A stretch of 64,000 nucleotides of DNA, from positions 32,458,040 through 32,522,039 of the forward strand of contig OY829546.1 of the NCBI GenBank assembly GCA_963691705.1, read 5' to 3'. Position numbers and translations under genes: made by a program. Below the pieces are notes generated by a model, which saw nothing but the letters and a program-made list of their open reading frames with translations, ran no database searches and was not told where the DNA came from. Each line of letters opens with the position of its first letter. Positions within the stretch are counted from its first letter, which is position 1. Below are positions 46,618 to 59,073 of the stretch, piece after piece. Source of the stretch: Viola odorata (lineage: Eukaryota > Streptophyta > Magnoliopsida > Malpighiales > Violaceae).

Positions 46618-49600
46618 TGTCGCGCCCCGAAAAGTTTAATAAAATTCGTGAGTATACGACGAATCTGAGACCTTATGATGCTCGGCGTAAAAGGATGCCT
46701 CGCAACATGCAATGAAGTCGCCACCCTAATTTTTGTCTCTAGGCTTAGGGAACCAAATCGTCATGGCATAAAAAATAAAATAAATAAAAAACTAAAAACT
46801 AAAAAACTAAAGGCACAAAAAAGGGTCTAAACCCAAGACAGTTTTGGGGTCGTATTATGGACTCGGGAAGGTGTTAGGCACCCGAGTCACATCCGAAAAT
46901 GGTTACCGGTTGATAAGAGAGGTGTTTAAAAGATGTTTGATAAAAATGTGTTTTAAAAGTGGGCCCTCAGAGGAATCGTCACTTTAGTCTTTTCCATGAT
47001 CGGGACCGTTCAGGAATAATTAATCATTGGACGGGGTTACCGTTTTAAAAATCTTTTCGGACGGGGTTACCATTTTCAAGACCGATCGATTATTCCTGAC
47101 CGTAGCGTGATGGGACTGAATTTTCCGTAAGACTGAATGAGCGCCCTCTTTTTTATCATCGGGCTTATGCATGATTAAATTAATTACTATGTGATTCTAT
47201 CATGGATTGCTAACAGAGTACAAATTTAAATGAGAGATATTTTAAAATGATAAACTGATGTGGGATCGAAGCCACCAAATACATGCAGTCAATATAAGCG
47301 GAATTAAAAATCAAATGAGCATGGCATTTAAAGCGAGTTATTTAAACAAGTTGTTCATGTGGGTTGATTTTAATTCTAGCAATTCTATATATCATGCATA
47401 TGATTAATATTTACGGAAAGCCTTGAATAAATAAAAGGGAAAGAAAGGCGTACTTTCGAGCGAAGCTTAAATTTTAAACCTACAAAATGAGAGTGTTAGT
47501 GATAGCTCGAAAAATAAATAAGCAGTTTATGAATGCAAGAATTTAAATAAATAGTTGATATACATCGAAGAATTAAATAATGATTTTGACGAGCACGAAG
47601 ATAAAAATGACAATTTGATAAGTGCAGGAAAGTTTAAATGATGATTTGGTGCATACGAAAATTTAAATGATGATTTGATGCATGCGAAAATTTAAATGAT
47701 GATTTGATGAGTGCAAGAAATTTAAATGATGACAGTTGATAAGTGCGAGAAATTTAAATGATGATTTGATGCATGCGAAAATTTAGATGATGATTTGACG
47801 AGTGCGAGAAATTTAAATGATGACAGTTGATAAGTGCGAGAAATTTAAATGATGATTTTATGCATACGAATATTTCATACGATTTAAAGCATGACATAAT
47901 TGTAAAAAGAGCATACGAGCGACTAATTTAAATACGACATACCAGTTATTAATTAAAAATTTCATATGATAATTCCAAACACGGAAATTTACATAAACAA
48001 ATCGTCACACGACAACATGTGAAATATTTTACGAGAAAATAAACACGAAATAAAAATAAACAAAACGTATACGAAATTTAAACACGCGAGATAAAATAAA
48101 CAATTTATACGCATACGACAATTATATGAATTTTTAATGCGCGAAATAAAAAGTAAGCAAGTTATCATACGATAATTACTCACGAAATAAAATAAATAAA
48201 TTATACGCATACGAGCATACGAATAATTTATGATTTATTGAACATGGAAGTTCGGTTAAAATTAATGGGCCAAGCCCATGTAATTAATTAAAAATAGCAG
48301 CTGGGCTTGTGATAAAATCAAGCCTAGCAATTTATTTTAAGTGGGATGGGCTTGAGATGAAACCAAGCCCATCACCTTTGCCTTTCTTTCTTCCCGCACC
48401 CAAAACAAACCCATCTTCCTCATCTCCTTCCTTGCGTCGCCGGTGCCATGGTCGGTGACCAAGGAAGCTTCAATCCGGCCAAATGGCCCGATTTCAACCC
48501 CAAAACAGGCCCAATAATTCCCTCTAACCCACAGCAATAAAACCCCGCAAAAATAGCGAGAGAAAAACAAGTAAAATCAACAAACACATGCTGCATTTTT
48601 TACATGAAATGAGCAATTTGATTCGACCAAAATAGTGAGCAATTAATTAAATTGAAAGCTTGCGAATTATCTTAAGATTGAGCATCAAATCATGGCATTA
48701 AAACAAGTAAACGATTTGCAAACGAAGGCAAGAAACAATTAAAATGAAAATAATGCAGTAAAAATGAAAAATGAATAAATAAATTAAAGCATGTAACTGG
48801 TGTTTTGCTTACTGTTTTTTCGGAAGGGGTTGAGAGTGCGTCAACTCGTGAGTTTTAAGGGTAGAAGGATTGTGAATTCGTGCTTGAAATGGTTGAAGGC
48901 AGTGGCCTTTTTATAGGTTGAAGATTGCGTGGGCGGGAGGACGCGACGACGCGCGTAGAGGCTGGACATCGTGCGCTGGCGGGGCTAGGGTTGCGAGGTA
49001 GCGAGGCTAGGGCGTCGAGGTGATGGCTGACGGGACAGGAAGCGACGGGAGCAAGCAGCTCGGTGGCTTGCTCCGCTGCCGCGTCGCTTCCACAGTGCAT
49101 GTGCACCATGCACATTAAATCAAGGGTCGTTGATCTGGTTGACTTTCCTTGGTCAACCAGATCAACGGTGATGATCAAATGCCCATTTAATTCTATTTAA
49201 ATGGCCTCGAGCCATTTTCGCGAACAAACGTTCTGAATTTTTGAGCCGAAAGTGCCAACGCGTAGAGAAAAATAAGACGAGTTTAACAATCTGCAGCGAA
49301 TGACGAGAATTTTTCGTTTAACGTGTTTATTTTCTCGTTCGGAAACATGAAATGTTCTGACAAAAAATAAATGACGTTATGATGAAAACTACGCGAAACA
49401 AAGTTGGTTGGCGTGAATGAAAAAAAGAGTAGGTAATAGTTGATGGAAAACATAACGCGTTCGAGCTATTGTCCGAGCGAAATTAATCAGGTCCAATAAA
49501 AGCTCGAACAAAAATAATAATAAAAAATAAAAATGCTAAAAAATGTGATAAAATACTAAAAATCCTAAATTTTATGCGATGACCTAAAACGAAAAAATAA

Positions 49601-49856
49601 CTAGCAAATGCATAACGGATAATTAAAAATGTGATTTTTAAGGCTGAAAATATTAATGATAATAATAAAGAAAATACGTGACGAAAAATTTAAAATGCGA
49701 TTTTGAACGCTGACGATGACAATGATGATGATAACATGCGATGAGAATTTAAAAATACTAGCGACCGTAAATTAATTAAAAATGACAGTAAGTTGAGTGA
49801 AATATTTGAAATGCTAAATTTAATTAAAAAATGGCGTCAAAATTCGGGTATCAACA
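46618..49856 (-). repeat. 5' LTR of the Ogre-derived element (3239 bp)
   Basis: Close to identical to 34136-37409, with small indels in the 30-bp repeat region and elsewhere. It has the same W-box palindrome (49128-49167) and TATA box (near 48915). The followed inner flank is the primer-binding site. High similarity of the pair points to a fairly recent insertion. Confidence 0.93.
49128..49167. promoter_or_regulatory. Perfect W-box palindrome (5' LTR)
   Basis: Identical to 36681-36720: 16-base arms, 8-base loop, one W-box core on each strand. It lies about 210 bp upstream of the LTR's TATA box. Confidence 0.65.
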
Positions 49857-50465
49857 GTAGCGTTTCAGGATTGGGTGGACAGATGTGGTCTTCAAGACAT
49901 TCAGTTGGTTGGGAGGCGGTTTACATGGTCTAATGCCATTAGCAGAAGTAAGCTAGACAAAGTTTTTGTTCATGATGAGTGGCTAAATTGCATTAGTGAA
50001 TGTGCGCTTACAACGCTTGACAGGTGTGGGTCAGACCATGCACCTTTGTTCCTTAGACAAGATAGGGCAGATTGTGGACCTAAGCCATTCAGAGATTTAG
50101 CGATATAGTGGGAGGACAGAGGGTTCAGGGGCTTAGTGGCAGGTTGGTGGACGGAAGCAGGTATCGAGTTTCCAGGTAATTTTAGAGTAATTCATAAGAT
50201 GCGTTATTTGAAGAAGAAAATTCAGACTTGGAATAAGGAAGTTTTTGGTAATGTGGAATCTCGGTTGAGAGATCTTTAGGAGCGGTATGAGAGTCTTGAG
50301 CGGCCCGCAGATGATCGCACCCTAATCGAGGAGGAACATAGCAAACTTAATGACATTAGGCATTAGGTGTGGGCTCAACAAGAGCGAGTGGATAGGTATT
50401 GGCAGCAGAAGAATAGATTAAAGTAGAATGTTTAGGGGGACCGCAATACTAGGTACTTTCACAGG
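49857..50465 (+). pseudogene. LINE ORF2, endonuclease C-terminal part and linker
   Basis: Right of the Ogre insertion the endonuclease resumes with FQDWVDRCGLQDIQLVG, FTWSNAISRSKLDKVFV and the catalytic CGSDHAPLFL. The frame left of the insert enters this one when one GTAGC is counted. 50109-50465 has several TAG codons where Gln or Trp is expected, then GDRNTRYFHRMAKIARRRN leads into the reverse transcriptase. Confidence 0.85.
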
Positions 50466-51690
50466 ATGGCAAAGATTGCAAGGAGGAGGAATAACATTAG
50501 AGAGATAGTGACGCCGAATGCAAGACTTACAGCCCCGGTGGACATTAAGCGGGCAGCTGTACAGTACTATGAGGCTTTTTTTCAGTCGGTCAATTGGAAC
50601 AGGCCTCGGATGCAGGACTTGGGTTTCTCAAAGTTGACTGAGGAGGAAGCGGCTAGGTTGGAGAGGGAGGTAACTCAAACAGAAATTTGGGAGGTGGTTC
50701 AGGATTGTGATGGGCAAAAGTCTCATGGACCGGACGGGTTTTCTTTGCAGTTTCTGCAAAAGGCGTGGGACATTATTGGAGGTGATTATTGTAGACTAAT
50801 ACAGGAGTTCTTTAGGACGGGGAACTTCCCGGTGGGGGCGAATTCTTCTTTTTTGACTCTCATCCCAAAGATTACAGATGCTAAACGGTTTAGCGAGTAT
50901 CGTCACAAAAGCTTAGTAAGTAGCTATTACAAGATTGTGTCCAATATAATGGCGAGGCGGCTACGCGAGGTAATTATGAAAGTAGTGAGTGAGGAACAAC
51001 ATAGATTTATTAAAGGAAGGCAAACTCTAGATTGTGTAATGATAGCGAGTGAAGTGGTCCACTACTTGCAGGAGACGAAGCAGCAAGGGCTGCTTTTCAA
51101 GCTGGATTTTGAGAAGGCTTATGACTCCATTGAGTGGGAGTATTTGGATGATGTGATGAGGCATATGGGATTCAGAGGGAAATGGAGGGGCTGGATTAGA
51201 CAATGCATTAGTACGAACAAGGTATCTGTTTTAGTTAATGGGTCACCATCTGGTCAGTTCGGTGTGGGAAAAGGTTTGCGTCAGGGGTGTTCTATGTCCC
51301 CATTCCTATTCAACATTGTGGCGGAGGGGTTACATCATTTATTTGTTCGAGCTAAGGAGGTGGGGATCCTAAGGGGTATAGGTAATCCAGCAGTAGGGTA
51401 GCATTTGAGCCATCTACAGTTTGCCAACGATACGCTGGTTTTTATGAAGAACAACGAGGAGGAAATTCAGGGGGTGAAGGGAACTTTGAGATGGTTTGAC
51501 GCCTACTCAGGGGTCCGGGTAAATTTCCATAAAAAGCTCCCTAGTAGGGGTGAACTTGAGTGATCAGATTGGTGGTATCTTAGCTACATGGGCGGGATGT
51601 AAATATGAGATGCTCCCCTTTAAGTACCTGGGGTCTTGGTGGGTTTTAATCCGAGGTGAAAATCAGGATGGCAATTTATAGTCCAAAAAA
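50466..51690 (+). pseudogene. LINE ORF2, reverse transcriptase
   Basis: Non-LTR reverse transcriptase, L1 type. Motifs in order: KSHGPDGFSLQFLQKAW, SFLTLIPKITDAKRFSEYR, LLFKLDFEKAYDSIEWEYLD with the first catalytic Asp, GLRQGCSMSPFLFNIVAEGL, then LQFANDTLVFM. The last should read FADD; Asn at 51426-51428 replaces one catalytic Asp. A TAG at 51399-51401 splits the frame and a shift follows near 51530. It would copy LINE RNA at the nicked target; this copy cannot. Confidence 0.92.
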
Positions 51691-52960
51691 TGAGAAAAAA
51701 ACTTGCAACGTGGAAGGGGCATCTTCTTTCTGTGGGGGGACGTGTAACGTTGATCAAGTCAGCGCTAACAAGCCTTCCTGTTTATAATATGTCTATCTAC
51801 AGGATGCCTAAGTATGTTGTTAGCCAGTGTGAAGGAGTGATGCGGCGCTTTCTTTGGAGTGGTAGTGAAACTAAGAGAGGGTTGGCTAAGGTGCACTAGG
51901 AGGAGGTGACACGTTCGATATCGTTTGGAGGATTAGGGATTGGTAGGATGCAAGATCGGAACGTGTCATTGCTTTTCAAATGGGTGTGGGAGTTGATAAG
52001 GGGAAGTAGAAAGATATGGGCGGATATCATTCGTAGGCAATACAACCTTCTTTCCATTGGGGATTTGTGGCGGGAGAGAGAGGGTCAACTTTCGCCAATC
52101 TGGCGTGATATCATGAGAGTTTGTGGTCGAGGTAGTGCGTTCTTTGAGTTGTGGACTAGCCACACTTCGCTGAAAATTGGAGAGGGCAATGAAGCAATAT
52201 TTTGGTGGGATACTTGGACTGGTAAGAAGCCGTTGGCATTGCTGCATCCTCAGCTATACCATTTATCTAGTAATCAAAGTGGGACAGTCAAGGATTTTGG
52301 CAAGTGGAACGGTTCTGTGTGGGAATGGCAAAGTGTGTGGAGGCGAGGGTTGTTTGAATGGGAGAGAGATGAATGGGTTTGCTTGAGAGACCGGTTGCCA
52401 GTCCCTTACAGGGGGGCCAATAAGCATTACTCCGTTGGGAGTTGGATCAATCAGGGACATACACAGTACACTCGGGATACAAGAAATGGGAAGAAACAAG
52501 GTATGAGACTGTCCCTTTGCTTCAGTCTTGTTGGACCGGTTTGGTTCCATATCGAGTGGATTTTTTCTTGTGGTTGACGCTACAGGAGAGAATTATGACT
52601 AGGACATTTCTCGAGAGGCGTAACATGATTACCGAGGCCTTGAATGTCTGCCCCATGTGCAACAGCGAAACAGAGAACGTTACTCACCTATTCATGCGAT
52701 GTGAGGTAGCTAGGAGGGTATGAGAGTACATCATGCGATGGCTGCGAGTGGTTTGGTGCCAGCCTCAAAATCCAGCGGACCTTTGGAGGTCGTGGGGGAA
52801 TTACTTGCCAAGTTTTGACCAGCACGACCGTAGGGCATGGCAAACTCTATTTTATGCAGTTATTTGGTCTTTGTGGAAGCTGCGCAACGCGAGGTATGAA
52901 TATGATTTTTTCGATGCGGCATTGGTGGCTGAAAAGTAAGGACAACACGTTCGCTTATAG
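51690..52960 (+). pseudogene. LINE ORF2, thumb region and zinc-binding C-terminal domain
   Basis: Begins MRKKLATWKGHLLSVGGRVTL, a pattern following the reverse transcriptase in plant L1 elements, and FLWSGSETKRGLAKVH. TAG then replaces an expected Trp (51897-51899), and FGGLGIGRMQDRNVSLLFKW continues. After a shift near 52500 comes the zf-RVT-like part with FLWLTLQERIMTRTFLERR and CPMCNSETENVTHLFMRC (C-X2-C...H...C). A TGA at about 52722 precedes WLRVVWCQPQNPADLW and the end. Confidence 0.88.
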
Positions 52961-53165
52961 CATGTCCAACATGCTGCAGTCTCCGGCGTAGTTACTCTCT
53001 CGGCGAGCAGTTGCCTTATGATCTCTGGTGTAGAGTCAGGTTTGGTAGTTAGCTTGCAAATCTGTATTTTGAAATTTCTTTGGTGCTTTGGTTGTTTGCG
53101 CGCATTGTTCTGCTGGTTGCAACAGCCTTTGTAATGCTTCTGTCATGTCAATTTATATATATACC

Positions 53166-54547
53166 ATTGTAGTTTTATAAAAATTATTATTTTAACCTTT
53201 CTAATAGTTAAAAGTTCCAATAAAATAGATAGAATTGGAAGAAAGTATAAAATTTGGATAATGTGATAAATATATTAGAACCTTGACAATGAAAAAAAAG
53301 TAGTTTAATTTATTTTTTAATATTTTGATTCTTATCATTTTATCACTAATTGTTTTTCCAATTTATTTTTAGTGAAGTGGAGTCTACCATATTTTTTACA
53401 TTTTTCCTCAATTTTTATAATTTTTTGCAACTTTTTACTTTTTTTAAAGATTTTCTTAACTAATAGAAAAGTTTAAATTGGAACTTTTAAGAAACTATCG
53501 AGTTTATATTGATAGTATTAAAACTAGGGTAAACTACATAAAAAATTTATAGTTTATAAAATATTCCATTTAACCTCCTATAGCTTAAAAGAGTGCAATA
53601 TAAACCTCATAGTTTCATACGCCAATTTAGAAAACTATAGGGTGTTAAGTGGAACATTTTATAAACTATAGGTTTTTTATGTAATTTATCTTTAAAACTA
53701 TCGGATTTATTATGGGTTTTTTTTATGTAGTTTATCCTATTGTTTATTGGGATCTTATAAATATTACATAAACTCACATGTTCACACACACTTCAATGTA
53801 TCTTGGTGGAAATTTAGACAGACTAATAATTTATCATTGGAAAAATTCAAAGGACTAAAATTGAGAATAAAAATGATCGTACTATAATACAGTAAAATTT
53901 AGAGACCTAAACTATTACTCCATCAGTTTCCAATTATTTGCTTCAATTTGACTAAAAAATAAATAAAACAAGTTTTATTTGTATTTTTTTCATTTCCAAA
54001 GTGAAAATATTAAAATTTTATATTATCACTTTTTATTTTTTTTTCAATTAATTAAAGAGTGGAGTGAATGGTAATATGTATAATTAGAGAAAGTTAGTAA
54101 GAGTAAGTTTATATCAAAATACATGAATAATTATATCTAATGATTAAAATTGGTTTGTGTGTATCTAATGATTAAAATTGGTTTGTGTGTAGATAAAAAA
54201 GACAGAAGACGGAAAATTAGGACCAAAGGAGTATTCTAGGTAAAAAAAATATAGAGGAAATAAAATAAAAAACCTGATTTTAGGGACGTAAAATATTATT
54301 CTCAATAAAAAATAGAGAGGAAATAATAATAAAGAAACTGATTTGGGCTGCAGTGCTGCTAACAAGTAGTTTCATGGCGCTGGGCGCTAGCCACTGGGTT
54401 GGTCAATTGACCAATATAAAAACACAATAAAAATTGACCAGTATCAGAGAGTAGAGAGGACCCGACCGACCAATGACAAGGGTCTCCATTCCCCCTCTGT
54501 CTAGAGTTCAGACAAAGTAACAAACTTTCTGAACATCCAACCATATA
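53166..54547. other. AT-rich intergenic region
   Basis: No gene seen. It contains an inverted-repeat element (separate entry) and a 28-bp direct duplication ('tatctaatgattaaaattgg', 54134-54189). Confidence 0.6.
53526..53740. mobile_element. Inverted-repeat MITE-like element
   Basis: 'agggtaaactacataaaaaa' at 53525-53544 is mirrored by 'tttttttatgtagtttatcc' near 53718-53737, and an inner pair ('tatagtttataaaatattcc', 53549-53568; 'ggaacattttataaactata', 53651-53670) makes a long stem. No coding capacity. Superfamily and target duplication not resolved. Confidence 0.6.
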
Positions 54548-54807
54548 CTCCCTCTATCCCATAAAGGATGACTTTCTCGCATCCCAATATTCAGTAGAGA
54601 ACGCATATAGAGGAGGCCGGATGAGGCACTATTTGACATTAAAAAAATCCGAATTTTGTTTTGAACGTACGTTAATCTTTAACGTATTTTTCAGAAAAAA
54701 TTAGGAGCAAAATTGTCTCAAATAGTAAATCTACTGCCCGTTTTAAGATACGTGCCGAAACAGTAAAAACAAAAGCTAAAACGACATCCTTTGTGGGATG
54801 GAGGGAG
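54548..54807. mobile_element. Stowaway-type MITE (260 bp), TA target duplication
   Basis: 23-bp terminal inverted repeats, CTCCCTCYATCCCAYAAAGG plus ATG, differ at two positions between ends. TA flanks both sides (54546-54547 and 54808-54809). The start CTCCCTCY and TA duplication are typical of Stowaway (Tc1/mariner) MITEs. It ends 101 bp before the ATG of the peptidase gene, so it lies in its promoter or 5' untranslated region. Confidence 0.92.
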
Positions 54808-54908
54808 TAATAACCTCAAAGTCAGATTCTTGTTGAGATAAATATATAAAGATTCTTGCATCTGCTGCTGGGCACAAGACAGATGCCGAAGAAAGCTAAA
54901 AGAAAGAG

Positions 54909-57900
54909 ATGAGACCAAATTGGGAGCTATACGGTTGCTGCAACCATGAGCAAGTAGTGTTTTTGGTCACTCTTGGTGTCTGCTCTGTCGTCATTCTTGC
55001 GGTATGCTATTTGTTTTCATTCTACTCTTTTCTCCTTTTTATTTGAACACATTTCATGGTTTGGATGCAGAGGAGTTAAGGTGGAGGACTGTTTTGTCTG
55101 CATGGTTGGTTTGATCTGGTCATAAATATCTTTCTGGAGCGGTTCTCAAAGTCTTAGTTTCTTAGGTTGGAAATAGATTGTCATCTACTGATCAGAATCT
55201 GTTTTGGATACTTCTGTATTTGGTTCTAAATTATCATTCCCTAAAAATGCAAGTGGGAGGTTTATTAGCTTGATGAGTTCCTACTAGCCCATTGTTTTAA
55301 TTGACAGATTGGCATTAATGTTTGATGTTCGATGTTTCCTTTTGTTGATTCTTTTTTCTTAATCTGAACCCCTCAGTTCGAGCACTGTCTTAAGTGACCC
55401 AGTTTTTTAAGGTATATATTGTGTTTCTGAAAACCGCATATTAAGATTGGAATCTGGTTGATCCTATCAAAAGTGTGGCTGTTTCGGTTTGGAGTCTGAA
55501 AGTGGAAGTTTTGAGACTTTGAACGAGATTGCTCTACATTTGGCTGCTTTGATGGAATGATCCTTCTATAAACAATTATATGGATTTCTGGCAATTCTTA
55601 TTGTCTTCGCTATAACCTTTCTTTCATATTTTGTAGTTATGGAGGACAGTGTTGTTGAGACCATTCAAGCTTGTCACAGTATTCCTACATGAAGCCAGCC
55701 ACGCTATTGCTTGCAAGCTAACTTGTGGCCATGTAAGTAACTCTGCCATCCCCTTAAACCTCAATTTCAAGCACTCTTAGATTATTGCTTTGGTAAACGT
55801 TCTGACAAAATACATGTTATCTAACCATTCCTAGTTTTTGCTGTTAACAGACTAAGTCTGCAACTGAATATTGTGCATACCCCTTATGGTTGCCTAGGTT
55901 AATCTTGTAAGTCAAGTCTGCTCATTACTCTTACAATCAAAAGTAGTATCAGGGATACATGGTGGAATTCTAGAAGGAAACCTAGTGTATGGTTGCTTTT
56001 TCAAAATCATGGTGATAATTTATGTCTCTTTTGCAGAAGGAAATTTTGTTTACTTAGTCTCTGTCATACAGGAGGCAGGGGATAGAGAGGTAGAAGTAAA
56101 CCATTAGGATGAAGCTGGTTTTGGGTTACATGAAAAGAGCAATCGGAAAATTATGTCACTCAAAATCCATACCAAAGCATGGGAAAATTGTCTAAAGATT
56201 GCGATTAGATATTCTCTATGGTGATTGTTTGGCAATGAAAACATAAATGCAAAAATTGAGTTTGGCTGAGGTGAGTATGCTTAGATGGACTTGTCTTAAA
56301 GTAAAAGAGAATAGATTTAGAAGCAAGAGTTTCGTGAAATGATTAGAACAACTTCGATAAAGGACAACTTTAAGAGATGTGAGCTTGAAGTTGTTTTTTC
56401 CATGTCCAGCAACAATATGATGGGGGTTAGCAGAAGTGACCAAAGATGAGGTAGAAGTGAGGGGCTGGTCAACCTAAGGATTTATTGCATGGAAGTTATA
56501 AATAAGATAAGGGTCAAACCAACTCCACAAGTTAGTCAATGGGAGCGTTGATTGGAGACCTTAACTCCACGTAACCCACCCAATTTGAGGCTTGGTTAAC
56601 TATAGTCTTGGAGACCATAGCTTGTGATTGACCAGTCCAAGATTGAAGATGCACCTATGCTTTGTGGTGCCTTTCAGATTCTAGTGAAACTTATTATGTT
56701 GTTCAACGTTGGTAACTCTATTGGCACTGTGATCCTGTTGTCATGGTGCTGATTTTCTTTGTCTTGGTGCAGCCTTTAGTGTGTTTCACTCCAGGCTATG
56801 CGCTTTGCATTCCCGATTACTAGCACCTTAGATTCTTTCTTTGTCCATACAAAGATTTGTAACTTAACTGATAACACTTCCAGGTAGAGAAACATCTGAT
56901 GATCAATATTCAGAAATACCACTCCATGCTACAGTTGGTTGCCTCAATTTTTACACCAGAGGAAATTAAACTGATGAAATTAAGTGATGGGTTAGTGGGG
57001 AAAAGATAAAAGTTGGATAAAGAAATAGGCTTTTCAACCTAACACGAGTATAGAAGTTTTTTTTTTTTTTTTTTAAATACAGGAGTATAGAAGTTAATTG
57101 CTTGCATTGTGCACTAAGATGGTGTCCATGATGTGAATGTAGAATGGAACACCAGAAGTATAACTTCTGGTATGATATACTAAGGATAATTTGTAGCTTG
57201 ATATGAGTTGTAGGTCCCTTTTGTAACTGTTCATGCTGAGCATGGCTTGAGGAAGCTTTATTGTTTGAATACTGATCATCAGTTAGATGCCAACTTGGAG
57301 TAGATCTTTTGACTTAAATAACTGAGGCTCTATAAATCAATCTGCTCACCGACTCATGAATCTTTCACATTTGTTTAATTTTCCTTTTAGTTTTTATCCA
57401 GAACTAGGTTTCATATAATGTGCTACAACTTTCTGACATTTTACAGAAATGCAGCTTTCAGCTTTGCATTTTTGTCTGTGACCCTGCTTAAAATTGAATT
57501 TAATGTGGCAGCATAAAATTGAGTATCAATACAATTTACTTCACTCATTTTAATTTGTGAGAGAAATATCGCCGGTACAGTTCCATTGTAGTGGAAGGGT
57601 ATTTATTTTTTACCTGGTCTCCATCTATATCGAAATTGCCAGTTCCCTGCATTGCCTCTAGACATGACCATGTTCAAAACTAGAAGCTGTCTAGTGAATT
57701 AATCAAATGTAGTGGAATAATATGGATTTCATTGGCAAAATTGAATATGTTAATGGGGTGGAGCTGTTACGGATTGTTTATATTTTTGTATTCAATTTAA
57801 GGATGGTTTTAACTTACTATGCAGGTGGAAGGAATTCAAGTTCATGCAGATGAAGGTGGAACCACTCAGACACGCGGTGGCGTATACTGGATAATCCTAC

Positions 57901-59073
57901 CAGCTGGATGTAATACATCGTTTCTTTAGAGCATTTTTCTTTTAAATCTTCTTGTGTGATTCAAAGGTTCTTATTCACGTCTTTTCACACTCTAGATCTT
58001 GGTTCATCCTTCTGGGGAATGGTCTTGATACTTGCATCCACAAACCTTCTTACTGCTAGAATTGCAGCAGGATGTTTTATTGCTGCTCTACTCGTTGTAC
58101 TCTTTGTAGCTGAAAATGTAAGTGGTTATGGATCCTTAAAACCTCAATGTCAAAGTTATGGGAAAATTATGCCAACTTTAGTTTTGGCGCATCTAAATTC
58201 AAAAGTTCTAAGACAGTAAAAAATCATAACAGTAATTTTTTTAAACATTTAGCTGTCCCGGTCTAGCTAGTTTCTTGCTTTTTATCCTTCTTTACATTGT
58301 TCCTTAACTGTTTCCCTTTTGTATGATTACACAGTGGACTCTTCGAGGACTTTGCATCGGTATGTTTCTTTCAGTAAACTGGATTAATCTTGCTATTGCA
58401 ATGTAGACTGTGTATCTCGAAATGATATTTCCATGTTGAGCCATCAGGGTTTGTTCTTTTCCTTGGGGTGGTCTGGGTTCTGCAAGAAACAACGAAAGTT
58501 AGAATACTTCGTTACATAATTCTTTTCATAGGTAAATAAATGTCTTTCTGCTGTCCCTTTTCTTTTCTTTCGCGGGGAGTTCAATACCAAGACTTGTAGA
58601 AAGCTGTTCTGACTCCTCCATTGCTGCTCGTCGCTGCAGGTGTAATGAACAGCTTGTTTTCAGTTTATGGTACAAAGAGGGAGCTGATTCGATTTGGTTG
58701 TCGTCTGTGTGTTCAGGGAATTAACTGTATAGATGATCTCTAACATGTCTATGGGTAATGCAGATATTTATGATGATCTAATATCGCGTAGAGTTCACTC
58801 GAGTGATGCTGAGAAATTTGCAGAAGTATGTCCTTGCCCCTGTAATGGGGTGGGGTGGGGCTTCATTTGGTGAGGATCCCATCATTTACATTAGCTATAT
58901 GTTAAAATAAAATGATAAACTGCTTTCTATTAGATTTTAATTTTTTGGTTTTTGGTTTTTGGTTTTTGGGTTATTTGGGGAAAAATGTTTACTTGAACTT
59001 AATGTGCAGGGGCCTAATCTCTTTCTTGTTCCTTTGTGGAGCAATGTACCTCGGTCTTGTTATATTGTCTTGA
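54909..59073 (+). CDS. Peptidase M50B-like membrane protein (9 exons, 234 residues)
   Basis: Exons: 54909-55001, 55637-55732, 57825-57909, 57996-58117, 58335-58359, 58448-58531, 58640-58669, 58764-58869, 59010-59073. All introns are GT-AG; coding length 705 bp including TGA. The zinc motif HEASH is at residues 49-53, with the N-terminal membrane segment (about 16-38) before it. Further hydrophobic segments lie at about 95-130, 137-153, 160-178 and 214-234. Residues 64-92 (VEGIQVHADEGGTTQTRGG) and SSDAEKFAEVCPCPCNG near 193-207 are conserved in the plant M50B-like family. Members are site-2-protease-like integral membrane metallopeptidases; substrate and compartment are unknown. The start gives MRPNWELYGCCNHEQVV, the usual N-terminus. 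Intron 2 is long (2.1 kb). It is intact, unlike everything around it. Confidence 0.94.

Larger units (their letters stand above)
34136..49856 (-). mobile_element. Ogre-derived large non-coding LTR element (15.7 kb), target duplication GTAGC
   Basis: Two long, closely similar LTRs (34136-37409 and 46618-49856) with ends TGTTGATACCCG... and ...GCGCGACA on the minus strand enclose 9.2 kb with no gag or pol. GTAGC flanks both sides (34131-34135 and 49857-49861). A primer-binding site follows the 5' LTR and a purine tract precedes the 3' LTR, so it could be copied in trans. The interior is leader, tandem repeats, a 3' noncoding region shared with the element at 1-19080, more repeats, and a nested 3.9-kb LTR element. 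Confidence 0.94.
31206..53165 (+). mobile_element. L1-like LINE, interrupted by three nested LTR insertions
   Basis: The LINE parts are 31206-31547, 32988-34135 and 49857-53165, about 4.8 kb in all, a normal length for a slightly 5'-truncated plant L1. They hold ORF1, then an apurinic-type endonuclease, reverse transcriptase and a C-terminal zinc-binding domain. Both outer insertions (31548-32987 and 34136-49856) have matching 5-bp target duplications, and the LINE frame resumes after each. The 3' end is AT-rich without a clear poly(A) tail; the end near 53165 is approximate. Confidence 0.9.

Noticed and set aside
57956..58219. An 87-codon plus-strand gene of its own
   Set aside because: It is exon 4 of the peptidase gene read through into its introns.
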